Below are positions 21,395-33,736 of a stretch of DNA of 64,000 nucleotides, one piece after another; position 1 is the stretch's first letter; every line of letters starts with the position of its first letter. The translations under genes and the position numbers were made by a program. This DNA comes from Gnetum montanum (Eukaryota > Streptophyta > Gnetopsida > Gnetales > Gnetaceae): assembly GCA_015680685.1 (NCBI GenBank), contig MNCI01030156.1, positions 68,353 to 132,352 on the forward strand, read 5' to 3'. The notes under the pieces were generated by a model. It did not search any database, was not told where the DNA came from, and was given only the letters and a program-made list of their open reading frames with translations.

Positions 21395-22354
21395 TGATGA
21401 ATCGTCATTGTGTTGCATCAATGAGCCCTTATTGACATGGCCTTCTTGACAAGGACCCATCGACATGGCCTTGTCTACATGATGTTGCTTGGTCGATAGG
21501 GCTACATCGACGTAGCATTTGCTATATCTATGGGGGCCTGTCAATGAAGCTCTTCAATAAAGTCTATAAACATGTGTCCACCAGTCATGTTTATAGCATG
21601 TCTTGTCATAGCTGTAGTAGAGCTCTTGTAGTTTTATCATTTAAGAGTTAGAGTATTTCTTTGAGTGCTTGTAGCAAGAGTTAAAAAGTGTATGGATCTT
21701 TATTCGAGCACTATTGTACCTGAACACACCAGTGTGAATAGTAATAAAGATGAGCCTTTTGATCAAACCTTGCAGCACTTGGAATAGATTAATGATTTAT
21801 TTATGCATTTACTAGTTTCATTAACTATGCAATTAATTAAGCTAAATTAGACTTCATGTGATTAGTTAATTAATTAAGCTAAATAGATTAAACACATAAG
21901 TATGATTGCTTCAAGTGTAAACATGTATTTGCTTGGTAATCCTAGTAATGTTATTGCTTGGTTTGCCCAGTATCCTAGTGCTTGGTAACCCCAACAATGG
22001 ATACATGGCTTTAGGATGTGTATAGAAAGTGGGGCCAGATGCTTATGTTAGGACTAGTTAGAGAATAGCTATTTAGTTAAATAAAATTAGTTATTAAATT
22101 GCTTCATTTCTCTATTTTAGACATCAAGAACATAAAACATAAAATAATAAAAATCCTATGCCTCAATTACAGTTAACCATACCTTGTGTATCAGAAGTAT
22201 AATTGAGAAGACAATAAATGACTATTAGGACAAAGTGTACTTTCCAAAAAAATAGTGTACCGGAAGACATAGAGTTTGTGGAATTTGACTAAATCACACG
22301 CAAATGCTTTGTGATTCATATGGTTGGATGTAGGGGTGCCTCAATTGCTCATCA
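21395..22354 (+). repeat. 5' LTR of E1
   Basis: 960 bp, TGATGA...TCATCA. The U3 part contains several short repeats of the type cattgacatggcc / catcgacatggcc. A ctataaaca box lies near 21,570 and an aataaag hexamer at about 21,744. The R/U5 part matches the other LTRs of the window. Confidence 0.93.
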
Positions 22355-22373
22355 TTGGTGCTATTGCCAGGGA
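22355..22373 (+). other. Primer-binding site of E1 (tRNA-Asp type)
   Basis: TTGGTGCTATTGCCAGGGA follows the LTR directly. Plant tRNA-Asp predicts TTGGCGCCGTTGCCGGGGA. The four mismatches all lie in the three CpG dinucleotides of the expected site, as expected of methylated-cytosine decay. A tRNA-Asp primer is characteristic of Athila elements. Confidence 0.85.
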
Positions 22374-22495
22374 CTCTTTTTGTTTGAAATGTGCACTATC
22401 TAGGTTTAGTGAACATCAATAACATTGTTGGATGAACCCTAAGGTCAAAATCATTCTTACAAATAGTATATCACATAAGCACACTAATATTTTAT

Positions 22496-24960
22496 TTGTA
22501 TTGCAAAATTTCTTCTTCTCATAAGCGTGATGATACTAAACCACTAGTCCCTCAAGCATGTAAGGTGGTCTATACTTATTTAGATAATTGTGTGCCTGAC
22601 TTCATCTTCATCTTGCATCAAGATGAACAACTAAAATGGCATGATATGAAAGGCAACATTGTAATGCCTCCTGATCAATATGTGTCCATGATGTTGCTTC
22701 AAACTCGTAGGAGGTTGGGCATCCAAGATGTTCAAGAGAAGTACATTATGCAAAATTATGACTATTGGGAGTACCGTCCCACTAAAACACAACTTAGGAT
22801 AGACTGACACTAGGAGAATCATTGTGAGTTTGTGAAGGGAAAATGATTCACAAATCCTTTATTCCTACTTAACTAAGATGACAATGAGGATCCTTCCTCT
22901 AGGAACTCTCAACATGAAAATTATCCATCCCTTGTTACTGGTGATGGGGATGTAGCCATGAATTTGTGGTCCACTATCAACAATCAAAGTTTAGGTAAAG
23001 ATGAGAGTTAAGGAAGGGGCTCAGATAAGCATTAAGAGGACAAAAAAACTAACAAACGTGGCCATGACAACCGAAGGGGAGTTAGTAGATACCATGGTGG
23101 CGATATTACTCCTCCCTCTTCATCCTCTGCATATGCATTTTTTCTTCCTCTTTTGGTTCTAAAAAATGTAGCAGAAAGAACAACTATGATGGAGGTGAAT
23201 AGTGGAACAATAATGATGATCATTAGTCCACAATTATTGAAGGGGTAGTAGAGGACATCATCAACGTCATCAAAATAATGATGATGATGAGCCTTTGTTG
23301 GCAACTTAAAGCATGTTAAATATTGCATAGGTTGTAAAAATTCCAACTAGGCATGTGAAAAATACTTAGATCAAATGACTTGATATGAACAATATTTTTA
23401 GATTTAAGGGGGGTATATAACTTTGATCCATAGACACACCTTCAAGCTTTTCACGATGCTTGTGCCTTACAAAATATTGAAAACAATTAGTACAAATTAA
23501 AGCTATTTTCCAAGACACTCATCAAGGAAGCAGAAACCAGGTATTAGTCCTTGGAGCCAAAATCCATCTACATGTGGAGTATAATGCTTGAGTTATTTAA
23601 TGATAAGTATCAGAAATACCCCATAGTGTATGATCTAAGAAGGCAGATCCAAAGATGGAAGTAAGGAAATCATAAACCCTTGGACGCTACAATGGGCAAA
23701 TACTATTCTCTTATACACCAATGCCCTGTCCATGGTTATTCTTAGTAGGAATAACTTTGCCATATCATAGATGTACTTAGATAAAAATTGAGGAGAACTC
23801 TTTCAGTCTATGCCTAAGTAAGACTATCAAGACTTAAAGCCCATCAGATTCAAAGGCTAATTGAGTAGGTAGCAAAAGAAGAAGGAGAGTTGAGGAAACA
23901 TGAAAGTGCAGAGGAATACAATAGGGATCCTTCCATTAGAAAAAGGGAAGTTTGATTTTATGACAATGAGGAGGAACCATCACTTGATGAGGTAGTAAAC
24001 AAAAAGACCTTGTTGATCCAAAAATCTATCTTAAATGTTAGTTAAGGTCGATAAAATGTGGGATTTGTTGGATAAAAAATTCCAAACTACTCTGAAAATC
24101 ATCAAAGAATCAAGAGAGCAGAGTAGTGATTGTAATCCTAGGAGGTGAAAAGAAGCTGAACATGCCTACCAAAGGGGTAAGGGTAAGATTGCAGCAGCAG
24201 ATGAAGTTGCAAAAATTAAATTAGATGATGGTGGTGGATGTGACATTTGAAAATATGAACATCCTAAGCGATGTTACCGCATTATGTCACACTTATAAGA
24301 ATCTAGGGTATATGCTCTAAATCCATAACTAGCAAAAAGGCAAGTACCTAAAAGGTTGCCTTATCCTCAAGGCAATCTCAACTAGTTCTATCAACAATAA
24401 TAATATTATTCAAATGGAACTTGATTGAAATTGTATGAGAAATATCAATAGTGACACCAGCCATAGTCATGGGGAATGCCACAACCAAGGCAGTAGTATC
24501 CTTACAGGTAACTAGATCCATATGGGTATTACATTCAATAACCCCTGTCTCCACGTGACTCTTTCAATCATGTTTCTCCTTTCTAACATCACTATTAGCC
24601 TTCCAAATACTATCAAGCTCATTCTCCACATTCTAGGAGGGATACCACCTTTTATCCTTATCCTCCTCTTATTTCTGCACCTATTCCTCCACCCTTAAGA
24701 TAGTTATCACCTGCTCCATTCATGTAGGGTGAACTTCCAACCTAGTTGTAACAACGTAACACTACTAGGGTTGCTAATCTACAACTGGTTCATCAACCAA
24801 GGGGCTTAGAATCTCATGCTTGTAAAAGACCATTCTTTTGAATCAACAGCCCTATGAAGCCCTCATAGACTTAGGTAGTTGATCACTCTGCTCCTCCTTC
24901 ATCCTCTATAAACCATTCCATTGGGTCCCCTTCAAACCAAATGCCACCCAAAAGCCATAC
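22496..24960 (+). pseudogene. E1 gag relic
   Basis: The first frame (22,496-22,807, 103 codons) is followed by broken frames with the same order of motifs as E2's gag region at 45,120-47,370: a T-R-H/Y-V-K-(D/N) stretch, RLGMNN-like, a SLIHQCP-like segment, and a Lys/Glu-rich region before a Pro-rich tail. Gag would form the virus-like particle. Many stops make it inactive. The identification rests mainly on position between the PBS and protease. Confidence 0.7.
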
Positions 24961-25069
24961 TATTATGCTTACCAATGTCATATTTGATTGGATCTAGGCT
25001 GAAAATATTCTGAAGAAATTAGCTAATATTAGGAGTCCCCTTATCTATTTATAGATTGCTAGAAATGAA

Positions 25070-25414
25070 CCATGTAAGGCTCTTCTTGATTTAGGTTCTG
25101 GTGTGAACTTGATTTCTCATGAGATGTATACTACATGGAACTTTCCACCTCTCAAGAAGAGCAATATTAAATTAGAATTGGTAGACCAGTCCATCACTAT
25201 TTCATTAGAACTGGTTGAATACAGTGTGACCACTATCTCTAGATGGTCTTATCCTATTGATTTCCTAGTAATCAAGATTGAAAATTGTAAGGGTGACTTC
25301 CCAATCATTATGGGAAGAGCATCGTTAATTACTGTTGATGCAAGAATGGACATGAAAGATCTTTCCTTGGAGATATCAAAGGAAAATGCATTTGGAAAGA
25401 TCAAGAAGAGATGA
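25070..25414 (+). pseudogene. E1 aspartic protease relic
   Basis: LLDLGSGVNLISHEMY holds the active-site Asp (codon 25,088-25,090) in the D-L-G form seen in Athila-type proteases. A typical KLELVDQSIT strand and the conserved FPIIMGRASL motif follow about 60-70 residues on. The segment 25,103-25,414 is open, making it the longest clean part of this polyprotein. It would have cut Gag-Pol into its parts; the lesions upstream and downstream rule out activity. Confidence 0.8.
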
Positions 25415-25829
25415 GTTCCATGCATGGAGTACAACAATTTAGGGTGAAATTGTGTGGAAAAACTCTAGTATGTGAAACGAGCTTTTATTTTTGCATGCAA
25501 GTAGTGTGCACATGAGGTAGATATTCAAAAGTGTCTATATGTAGTAGCCATAAAACAAGATGCACCCAATGGCTAACTGCTAATTCTGACAATAGCACAA
25601 TGTGCATGGAACCTACTAAGAGCTTGACATGTGCTTATGTCATAGGCATGGATGAACTAGAGTGAGATTATTACCAACTCTCTGATGATGAAAACACTGA
25701 TACTAATTGGGGAGAGTTAGAGATCCTTGAAAATTTTAAACAAGAGCCCATAGAGTTGAAAACTCTACTTGTTAACCTATAATATGCATTCTTAAAAAAT
25801 GGCAAGTTGGTCATAATTAATATTAAACT

Positions 25830-27225
25830 TGCTCCTAAGTAGAAAGCAAAATTATTGGAAGTGGTCAAAAAATGGCCAATAACCTTTACTTGGCCATATT
25901 CTAAACTCACTAGAATTGATCCATGAATATACCAGCATCACATTTACATTGATACATCCATGAAGCCAAGGAGGCAACCACAGTGGTGATTGAACCCAAA
26001 ATTGAAGCAAATTGTCAAAGAGGAGATTGAGCAACTCCTTAAGGTAGGGTTCATCTACCCCATTGAGAATAGTGAGTGGGTTAGTCCACTCATGATAGTG
26101 CCAAAGAGGGGTGGAAAATAGTGGGTTTGTATTGACTTTAGGCTGTTAAACATGGCAACATTCAAAGATCATCTTCCTTTGTCATTTGTTGATCAAGTTT
26201 TGGACACCATATCTAGGCATTGTTATTACATTTTTCTAAATGGTTATAGTGGCTATAACCAAATCTAGATTGCACCAAAAGATTAGGCCAAGACAATATT
26301 CACAAGTCCTTGGAAGACCTTTGCATATCACAAGATGCCTTTTGGTTTGTGCAATGCTCTTACCACTTTTCAATGTCTAGTCTTAAGTATCTTTCAATAG
26401 CAAATAAATAGCAAAGTGAAAGTCTTCATGGATGACTTCTCCACTTATGGTGCTACATTTAAGAAAGCCTTGGATCACCTTAAGCAAGTACTAAAAGGAT
26501 GTGTGGAAACAAATCTACATTTCAATTGGCAAAAGAGTCATCTCATGATCTAATAAGGCATTATATTGCAACATAGAATTTTGTAGGAAGGGATTGAGGT
26601 ATACCTCAAAAAGATAAGGGTCATCCAAGGAATCACTCTCCAACCAGAAATCATTAAATATGTTTGGTCATTCCTTGGACACATTGCCTACTACCGGAAA
26701 TTTATAGAGAATTTCTCTAAGATCACAAAATCATTGGTTGATTTGACAAAGAAATGTGCTCCCTTCATCTAGACCAAGGAATGTGAAAATGGATTCTAGA
26801 GCCTCAAATAGAAGCTCATAGAGACTCCAATTCTATGAGCACCTGATTGGTTTAGACCATTCCATATCATGACAGATGTATCTAACTACACCTTGGGAGC
26901 CATGCTTACACAGTTGGATGATAAGAAATGTTCATATTACATCCAATACATAAGTTGAAGCATTGTGGATGCATAACTGAATTACACCACAATGGAGAAA
27001 GGACTAATGATGGTGGTGTATGCTATGGAAAAGTTCAAGCAATATGTGCTTGGATATAAAGTATTTGTGCACACTAATCATAGTGCCATATGCTTTGTCA
27101 TGAAATAGCCAATAGTGAGCCCCCTTGTTATATGGTGACTGGTGATCTTGCAAAAATTTGTTCTTACAATGGTAGATTGAAAGGGAACTGAGAATATGAT
27201 CATTGATCATTTGTCTTGATTGCGA
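25830..27225 (+). pseudogene. E1 reverse transcriptase and RNase H relic
   Basis: Recognisable RT blocks in order are EEIEQLLKVGFIYPI, IVPKRGGK-stop-WVCIDFRLLN, FLNGYSGYNQI, KMPFGLCNA, and the catalytic FMDD box (26,425-26,436) in VKVFMDDFSTYG. FLGHIAYYRKFI follows. The RNase H part has MTDVSNYTLGAML, a MEKGLMMVVYAM helix, and VHTNHSA, where Asn replaces the expected third Asp. It is interrupted by about a dozen stops (TAG/TGA/TAA in place of Trp, Gln and Arg codons). Confidence 0.9.
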
Positions 27226-27429
27226 TGGAATAACAAAGAGGAGGAAAGCCCACTATCTAATCTATTTCTTGATGAACTCCGCTTTACTAGTGTAATAAAT
27301 GAATAAATGCCTGTAGAATTGAAATGATATGATGACATCCTCACTTATCTTCTCACTCAAGAGATGCCACAAGATCTAGACTATAGGAAGAAATAACAAT
27401 TTTCTCATTAGGCTAAGCACTTCATGGAA

Positions 27430-28560
27430 ATCAATAGACACCTTTACAAGGTGTGCATCAATGGCCTGGTTCGCTAGTGTGTACCTAATGTAGATCAATT
27501 ATGTGTTCTCCAAGATGCTCATGAGGGTCCTTGTGGGGGCCTTTGTGCTAGGATATGCATGACCATAAAAATATTGATAGCAAAAGACTATTGGCCCATA
27601 ATCCTTAGGGATGCCCACCAATTTGTCTGATCTTGTGAGTGCTACCAACGAGATGATGGGATGACTACACAAATGTAGGATCCTCAAAAATGCATTCAAC
27701 CACTTGAACCCTTTGACATATGAGGCATAGATTTTATGGGTCCCATCATAACCATGTCCAATGGGAAGGCATATATAATCATTATCATTAACTATTGTAC
27801 CAAATGGGTAGAAGTAGTAATTGCCACTAATTGTACATCATCTATTACTACTCGATTTGTACAACAAAAGGTTGTGAATAGGTTTGGGATGCCATGTTCA
27901 CTGATTTTTGACAACATAACCCATTTTACAGGTGCCACTTTTCAAAAACTCATGCAACACTTGGAGGTTAAACATAAATTAACAACACCCTATCACCCCC
28001 AAGCCAACAGTCAAGTAGAGGTGACTAACAAGGAGATCACAAATATTTTAACAACAACTATTAGCAAATATAGGAGAGACTAGAGCATAAAACTTAACGA
28101 TGCCCTTTGGACCTACTGCTCAACATGAAAACTCCCTATTATCTAGTCTCCCTATGAGTTGATGTACAGAAGACTTCAAAAACTTATAATTTAATCTGTG
28201 CTTTGACACTTTCAACAACCTATGACCTGGATCTTGACCTAAGTCTGGCACAAAAAAGAAAGGCTGATAAACCTTAATGTGCTAGATGAAAATCAATTAG
28301 TAGCCCTATCTTTGAATGAAGTGCACAAGGTATTCAACAATCAACTTCATGATCTTAGAGTATGGAAAGTAAAATTCCAACTGGAAGATAAAGTTCTCTA
28401 TTGGAATCCCACACATGTACCATAAAAAACCAAATTCCAAACATTGTGGAAGGGGCTTTATATAGTTAATATAACCTTTCCTTCTAGGGAAATAATCATA
28501 TACAAACCTAAAAGCCCAAAAAAAAGTAGTTGCTCAACATCCAATAGATAAAGCCTTTCC
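27430..28560 (+). pseudogene. E1 integrase relic
   Basis: Its zinc-finger part keeps DAHEGPCGG and CECYQR but has lost one His. The catalytic core shows GIDFMGPI (first Asp), IFDNITHF (second Asp) and PQANSQVEVTNKE (Glu), so all three acidic residues of the DDE site survive although stops lie between them. The 115-codon frame 27,736-28,083 covers the core. The C-terminal part has EDKVLYWNP and a LWKGLYIV motif of GPY/F type. It would have inserted the cDNA into the host genome. Confidence 0.88.
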
Positions 28561-28647
28561 ACTAGCCAAAGCAAGCTAGTGCAAAAAATAGCTCAATGAA
28601 TGGGCAACCACGCTTAACTTTTTAGATCTTCTCCTTCAAACTTAGTC

Positions 28648-28660
28648 ATGGGGGAGATGG
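28648..28660 (+). promoter_or_regulatory. Conserved purine-rich tract after integrase (possible second polypurine tract), E1
   Basis: atgggggagatgg lies just after the pol stop region, and the same tract recurs in E2 at 51,237-51,249. It resembles the polypurine tract that many plant retrotransposons carry next to the 3' LTR, yet here it lies about 5 kb from that LTR. Sequence around the true LTR edge (atgggtgta) is less purine-rich. Confidence 0.45.
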
Positions 28661-30706
28661 CCATCCATGCTAATCATCTACATAGCTCCTTAGTTTTTCT
28701 ATTTTTTGTTTTACATGTTTTTGTCTTTGCAAATTGTTTATTTTACACCTTTTTGATTTTAAAACTTCTTTCTATTTTACACCATCGTTAGTACATTTAA
28801 ATATTTTTTGACTATTTTACACTTTCTTATATATTTTACTTTATTTTAGTGTGATTTTCTAGTTTTTTTAATAAATGTACTTTGTGCAAATAGGACACAG
28901 TGGTGCTGTAGCTGTTACTAATGGTGGTTTTTGCTTAATGTTTTGTTTGCTAATGTATGGTTTCTATTTCTAAATTTTTGTAGCAATGGCTAAGTCATGG
29001 TTTCTTTTTTATGGAATAGGCAATGAGTCCACAACATCCACACATCCACAAACTCTATGGTTTTTCTTATTTTTGAAGTACGAGGTCCCTTTCATTAAAT
29101 AAAATTTTAATAAATTTATGACCTTGGTAGTTTCTAGAATTGGAAAGGACTTAAAGGTTTGCATAGGATGTGACCTCAAGAGGTCTCATTACTCTTTGTA
29201 CTCTTCTACTTACTTGCATGCATGAGTGTTTTCATAGATTTCTCATCATTCCATGTCGACCAATAACAGGAAGTTGAATAAAGTCTTTGCATGATGTGGT
29301 TTCCATCCAAAAAAATCCCATCCAAAAAAAATATGATAGAAATTCAAAGCACATTCCTTAGACAAATGAATAGGCTATAAACACTAGTTATGGGGCTAGA
29401 AAGACATGTTACCCATGTTTGAAGGTTCCCTCTAAATAAGGCCCGCTCTCTCACTGCATGCTTCTTTTTTCTTCTCTTTATGGAATGGTGGTTGTTTTGT
29501 GGAAGCACTCTTGTGTCTTAAGGGGGTGGATTGGTCTTAGAGTGGTGATGCAAAGTCACTACAAGTGGTTGGTTTTGGTTTGGATTAAGGATGGATCTTC
29601 TCAGGTCATTTAAACACAAATCCAAAAGGGACTTCTTATGATGTCAATTTTGAATTTCATTCCATATTCTCCATCTTCCATCTATGCTACCCGTAACTCA
29701 CCTTACTGCTAATGCCCATGTTCTTGATTCAGTGTCTTTGTCTGACGTACTTGAATTCTTGGGTAGAATCTTCCAGGTTTTGGTCCTTAACATCCATCAA
29801 CCATTAATTGCCTCTATGGCCCACAAACTCCTTAGGTTGAGGTTATGCAAGGGAAAACAAGGCATGTGCCTACTATGGGGAGGACCCACTTGCATATCTC
29901 TTGGTTAGGTTCATCAAGCATCTTATCCTTAGGCATTCTTGCAATCAGAATCTTTCATACACCCATATTCTACATCCAACCATGTGCTCCTTTATCTATT
30001 TTGTTCAATACATATATTCTCCATCAAATTTTTGAATTTTTGAGCTTTCTAAGACCCTCTTCAATGATTTCATCATATTCCTGGCTTTTATGGAACTCCA
30101 TGGACTCCAAATTCATTCAAAAATTCCTTGTATTTTTCAAAATATTCAAGTTTGAAAATTGTGTTTGTAGACCTCATAAATAGGGCCCCATCTATAAAGC
30201 CCAAGGCCCAATATATGTAGCCCCATTAACATAGTGCAAAAATAGTATAAATATGCTCAACCCCTCTTACAAATTTTCACATTTGCTCACAAACACCAAG
30301 GGATTTTTTCAAATTTTCAATGCCCAGAACCTTCCAGAACTCATAACTTCCTAACCATTTATCCAAATCACTCTGTTTTTCAACCTTGTATCTATTGAAG
30401 ATAAGCTCTTAGTTGTGGGGGCCACAAATGTGCCATTTTTTTTATCAAAATTTTTTTACCATTTTTTTAACTTCAACAAAGGATTAACTAAGAAATCAAC
30501 ATTTAAACACCAAATTATAGAAGTTAAGCTCTTCCAATGAGCTCCAGTGATACTTATCATGAAAATTAATTCATAAAATAAGAATAAAAAAATTAATATG
30601 CCATGGTCCAACCTTAGCCAAATGTAACTAATTGATGAGATAAGGTACTCAAATATTCAAAATTACATGTTATATATACTAATCCATGAATGTGTTGTGA
30701 TCGTAG
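28661..30706 (+). other. E1 spacer between pol and the downstream ORF
   Basis: About 2 kb without a supported coding region. The first 200 bp are T-rich (attttacacc-type repeats); the remainder is unremarkable and matches E2 at 51,250-53,000. Such spacers with regulatory or splicing functions are known in Athila elements. The short frames at 29,684 and 29,845 have no motif and sit in a region that is also closed in E2. Confidence 0.5.
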
Positions 30707-33470
30707 ATGACATCAAAAGGCAAACACATGTAGGAAGGATGACTATCTCAACAAAGGGAGAAATGACCAAGAACAGGAAGGGACCAAGAATAAGTCCAAG
30801 AAGAACCACTTTCATCCCACAACATAGGTCCTCTTAGGGAAGAGGCCAAGGTGGAATCTCTTTGTCAAATTCTAGAACCAGTAGTAGCAACAGGACATTT
30901 CCACTTGGATGAGGCACTAGCTTAGCAAGAAAACCTTGAGGTGACCTTGATAGAAGCCTACCTAAATAAAATTACATCAAGGGAGGTCTAAAAAATAGTG
31001 CTCTAGGGGTTAAAATTTGGCTCTTTCTTGAAGTAAGCACCTAAAGAAGTACAGGACCAATTGAAGACCTCTCCTATGTGGCCAATTATCACTTCCACCA
31101 GGGAGTGGTACATGGGAGAGACATTTTTATTCTAGAAAAATAGGTAAGCTAGTTCAACAATCAAAATCAAGGACATCTTAATGTCCTACTTAGTACAAGC
31201 CATTGCTAAAGTGCTTGGGTTGCTAGAAATTGGAAAAAATCTTACTGAGATTCCAATGCATGCAAACCCCAACATCAAAAATGAATGGGTGCGACGATGC
31301 TATGGTGTCGACTGCAAGGATTTCAACGTGTTCACGCTAGCAGAAAGAATTTAGTACAAGATTGTTGCCTTTTACCTCAATCCAATGGTGAGGCCTAGTA
31401 AAATCACTACCTTTTCTACCCATGTGTGCACTGCTTTGAGTAGAAGACTCCTTGTCAACCTTCCACAGCTAATCTATTTGGAGATAGAGAAGCAGTTTAA
31501 AGAGAATGAATGTGGAAGGAAGGAACTCCCCTTTCCATGCCTCATCAGGAAACTTTTTTAGAGGGGAGGGATAGTCCATTATACAAATGATGTTGTCAAG
31601 AATGATCTGGCTGCTAATTAGATCAAGATGATGAAAGATAAATACCTACAATAATCATTCAAGAAGAGGAGCAGAAGCCACCACTTCTATGTGCCACTCA
31701 AACAATTATGTTAGACATTACTACAATAGCCCAACAGTTGTATGAATACTGAGAATGGATCTTGAGTGAACAAGTACAACAAGTAGGCACAAGTGGTGGG
31801 GACCCATCTATGTATCTACCAACAACGAGTCACCTAAATAAGGTGGCATGAACAACTAGCCTAATTAGGGGAGGTGGATCTATTTTCTCAGTCCAATGAA
31901 TGAAATTATCCATTAGGTTGAATCCTAGTGCTAGAGATGTCATGGTATCTCTTGTAGAATAGCAACCACTGCCAAAAATCTCTAGGAATGCTAGAACCTT
32001 CTTAGTGCAGTTAGAGGAAGGTGAGGGGGCAACAGTGCTAGTGATGCAACACCAAGGGTAGAAGATAGTAGCAAAGATGGTTGCTGATAGAATTTTCGAA
32101 ACACTTAATGCACCTATGATGTCTATACCAGATGTCATTGCACTCAAAGATGTGCAAACGTTTGCAAGAATCATAAGTTGTAAATTAAGCACAGTAAAAC
32201 ATGAAGAACTACTAGACCAACTAGTGGGAATTGGAAAACTGCTTCCAGATGTCTTTGAAGGGTAACTCTAAGTAGCCAAGGAGCTAAACAAACACTTGGC
32301 TATTGAAGTTGCTTAATTAAGAGACCAAATTTCCAACCGTTAATTTCTCAACCTAGCATTGACAAAAAATAAAGCTCTTGAATAGCTTCATACCAAAATA
32401 AAAGTGGTTAGGAGTGTGATGGAGATGGAAATGTTCTACTAATCCTTGGTAGAGGCTACTTAGCATAAAATTTAGAAGGCCTTGGATCTGACCTACTAGG
32501 AGAATGTGCAACTAACCATAGAGAACCATCGCCTACATAATTTTGATGAGCATAAATAATAGTTGATTGACTTTATCCATTAATAGTAGGAGCAGCTAGC
32601 TAGAGCAAACACAAAGCTAAGGAGATTGGAAGCTAAAATAGAAACCTCTCTATGGAGGAGGTCTATGCCCTTTATCAAAATATTTCAATAGAGGTAGTTT
32701 CTTAGAAATTAGAGGCTCTCAAATTTGAGAGAGGCAAGAATCATTACTAAGATTAGGTTAGTCTATAGAAAGAAGTTAATGAAAGAACATCTAGTTGGAG
32801 AAGAAAAAATTAAATGAAATCCTCTAGCAACTCTAGCAAGGAAGAGAAGTTTGACAACCTATCATTAATGGGATAAATGCCTACAATAAGATAAAAATTC
32901 ACATGGAGGAGTTGCAGACTAAGAAGATGATAGAATACATGGAGCTTGCCAATCTTCAATATGAAAATTTGACTATGTTGACTGCTGCACAACCATGATC
33001 AAAATTAGAGAAGTAAGTGACAAGCTCATACCTGTTACATAAGGTCGAGTTCAAGCACCATAAGGACACCAAGCAAAAGCTTGTGGTGGAAAACGTAGAA
33101 CTCGAGGTTCTTAAGGGAAAATACACTAATCACAGATTTGTTGTTAAGAACTTGGCCAAACAAATGAATGTGTACCAAGAGCTGCAAAATGTAGTTAAGG
33201 TATTTGATGTCAAATATAAACAAATTGTTTCCTAGTTTGTCAACGTTAAGGAGTTGTTCCTAATAATGCCCTATTTGTGGGATATCCCCATTCTAGCCCA
33301 CATTAGTGATGTCATGTGGATTGTAAATGATCCTTAGAGTAAGGAGGAGAAGATGAAGGCATTATTAGATGCATTTCACCTTCCACTAGAGGTTGTAGCC
33401 ATAGTAGGATAGCCATAGTCACCTTAGCCACTGCACATGCTTGAAGCTGATGAAGGTCCTTCAAAACCTT
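30707..33470 (+). pseudogene. E1 downstream ORF relic (Transposase_32-like region plus coiled coil)
   Basis: An additional reading frame follows pol, starting about 30,707 (MTSKGK) and broken by many stops. Its middle (31,259-31,580) reads ...YKIVAFYLNP...RPSKITT...LSRRLLVNLP...KELPFPCLIRKLF, which resembles the 'putative plant transposon protein' domain (PF20167) often found after pol in Athila-type elements. The rest (31,900-33,240) is rich in Lys, Glu and Leu in heptad-like patterns and is probably a long coiled coil. The coiled-coil end recurs in E2 (54,248-54,859) and on the minus strand at 37,628-37,931. The envelope-like role suggested for such ORFs is unproven, and I saw no signal peptide or membrane segment. 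Confidence 0.6.
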
Positions 33471-33736
33471 AGGAATGTCCACTACCTAGGACTATATGAT
33501 CTTCTCAACCACCTTCATGCCACCAAAGGATGTGCTATCTAGTTTTGAGTAGTCATGTCATGATGTTCAATTTTCTATCATGACACCACATTTTTTTTTG
33601 TAATGTTGTTGATTTGTACACTCAGGCACTCAGTTTGTCAAGCTAGTTTGTTATGTCAAGAGTTAGTTAATAATCCCATACATTCCCAATTTTGTAAAGG
33701 AACTTAAGGAAAAGTTTTCATTCAATCATGGGTGTA

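Noticed and set aside
23032-23346. 104-codon minus-strand ORF
   Set aside because: It lies antisense to E1 gag, has no motif, and is not conserved in E2.
29684-30183. Overlapping ORFs of 74 and 112 codons in the E1 spacer
   Set aside because: The corresponding stretch of E2 is closed by stops and frameshifts and no domain is visible.
31830-32192. 120-codon minus-strand ORF, and its counterpart at 53,383-53,871
   Set aside because: Present in both elements, which first looked interesting, but it is antisense to the downstream ORF's Lys/Glu-rich region; its Leu/Ser/Thr-rich content follows from that. No independent support for translation.
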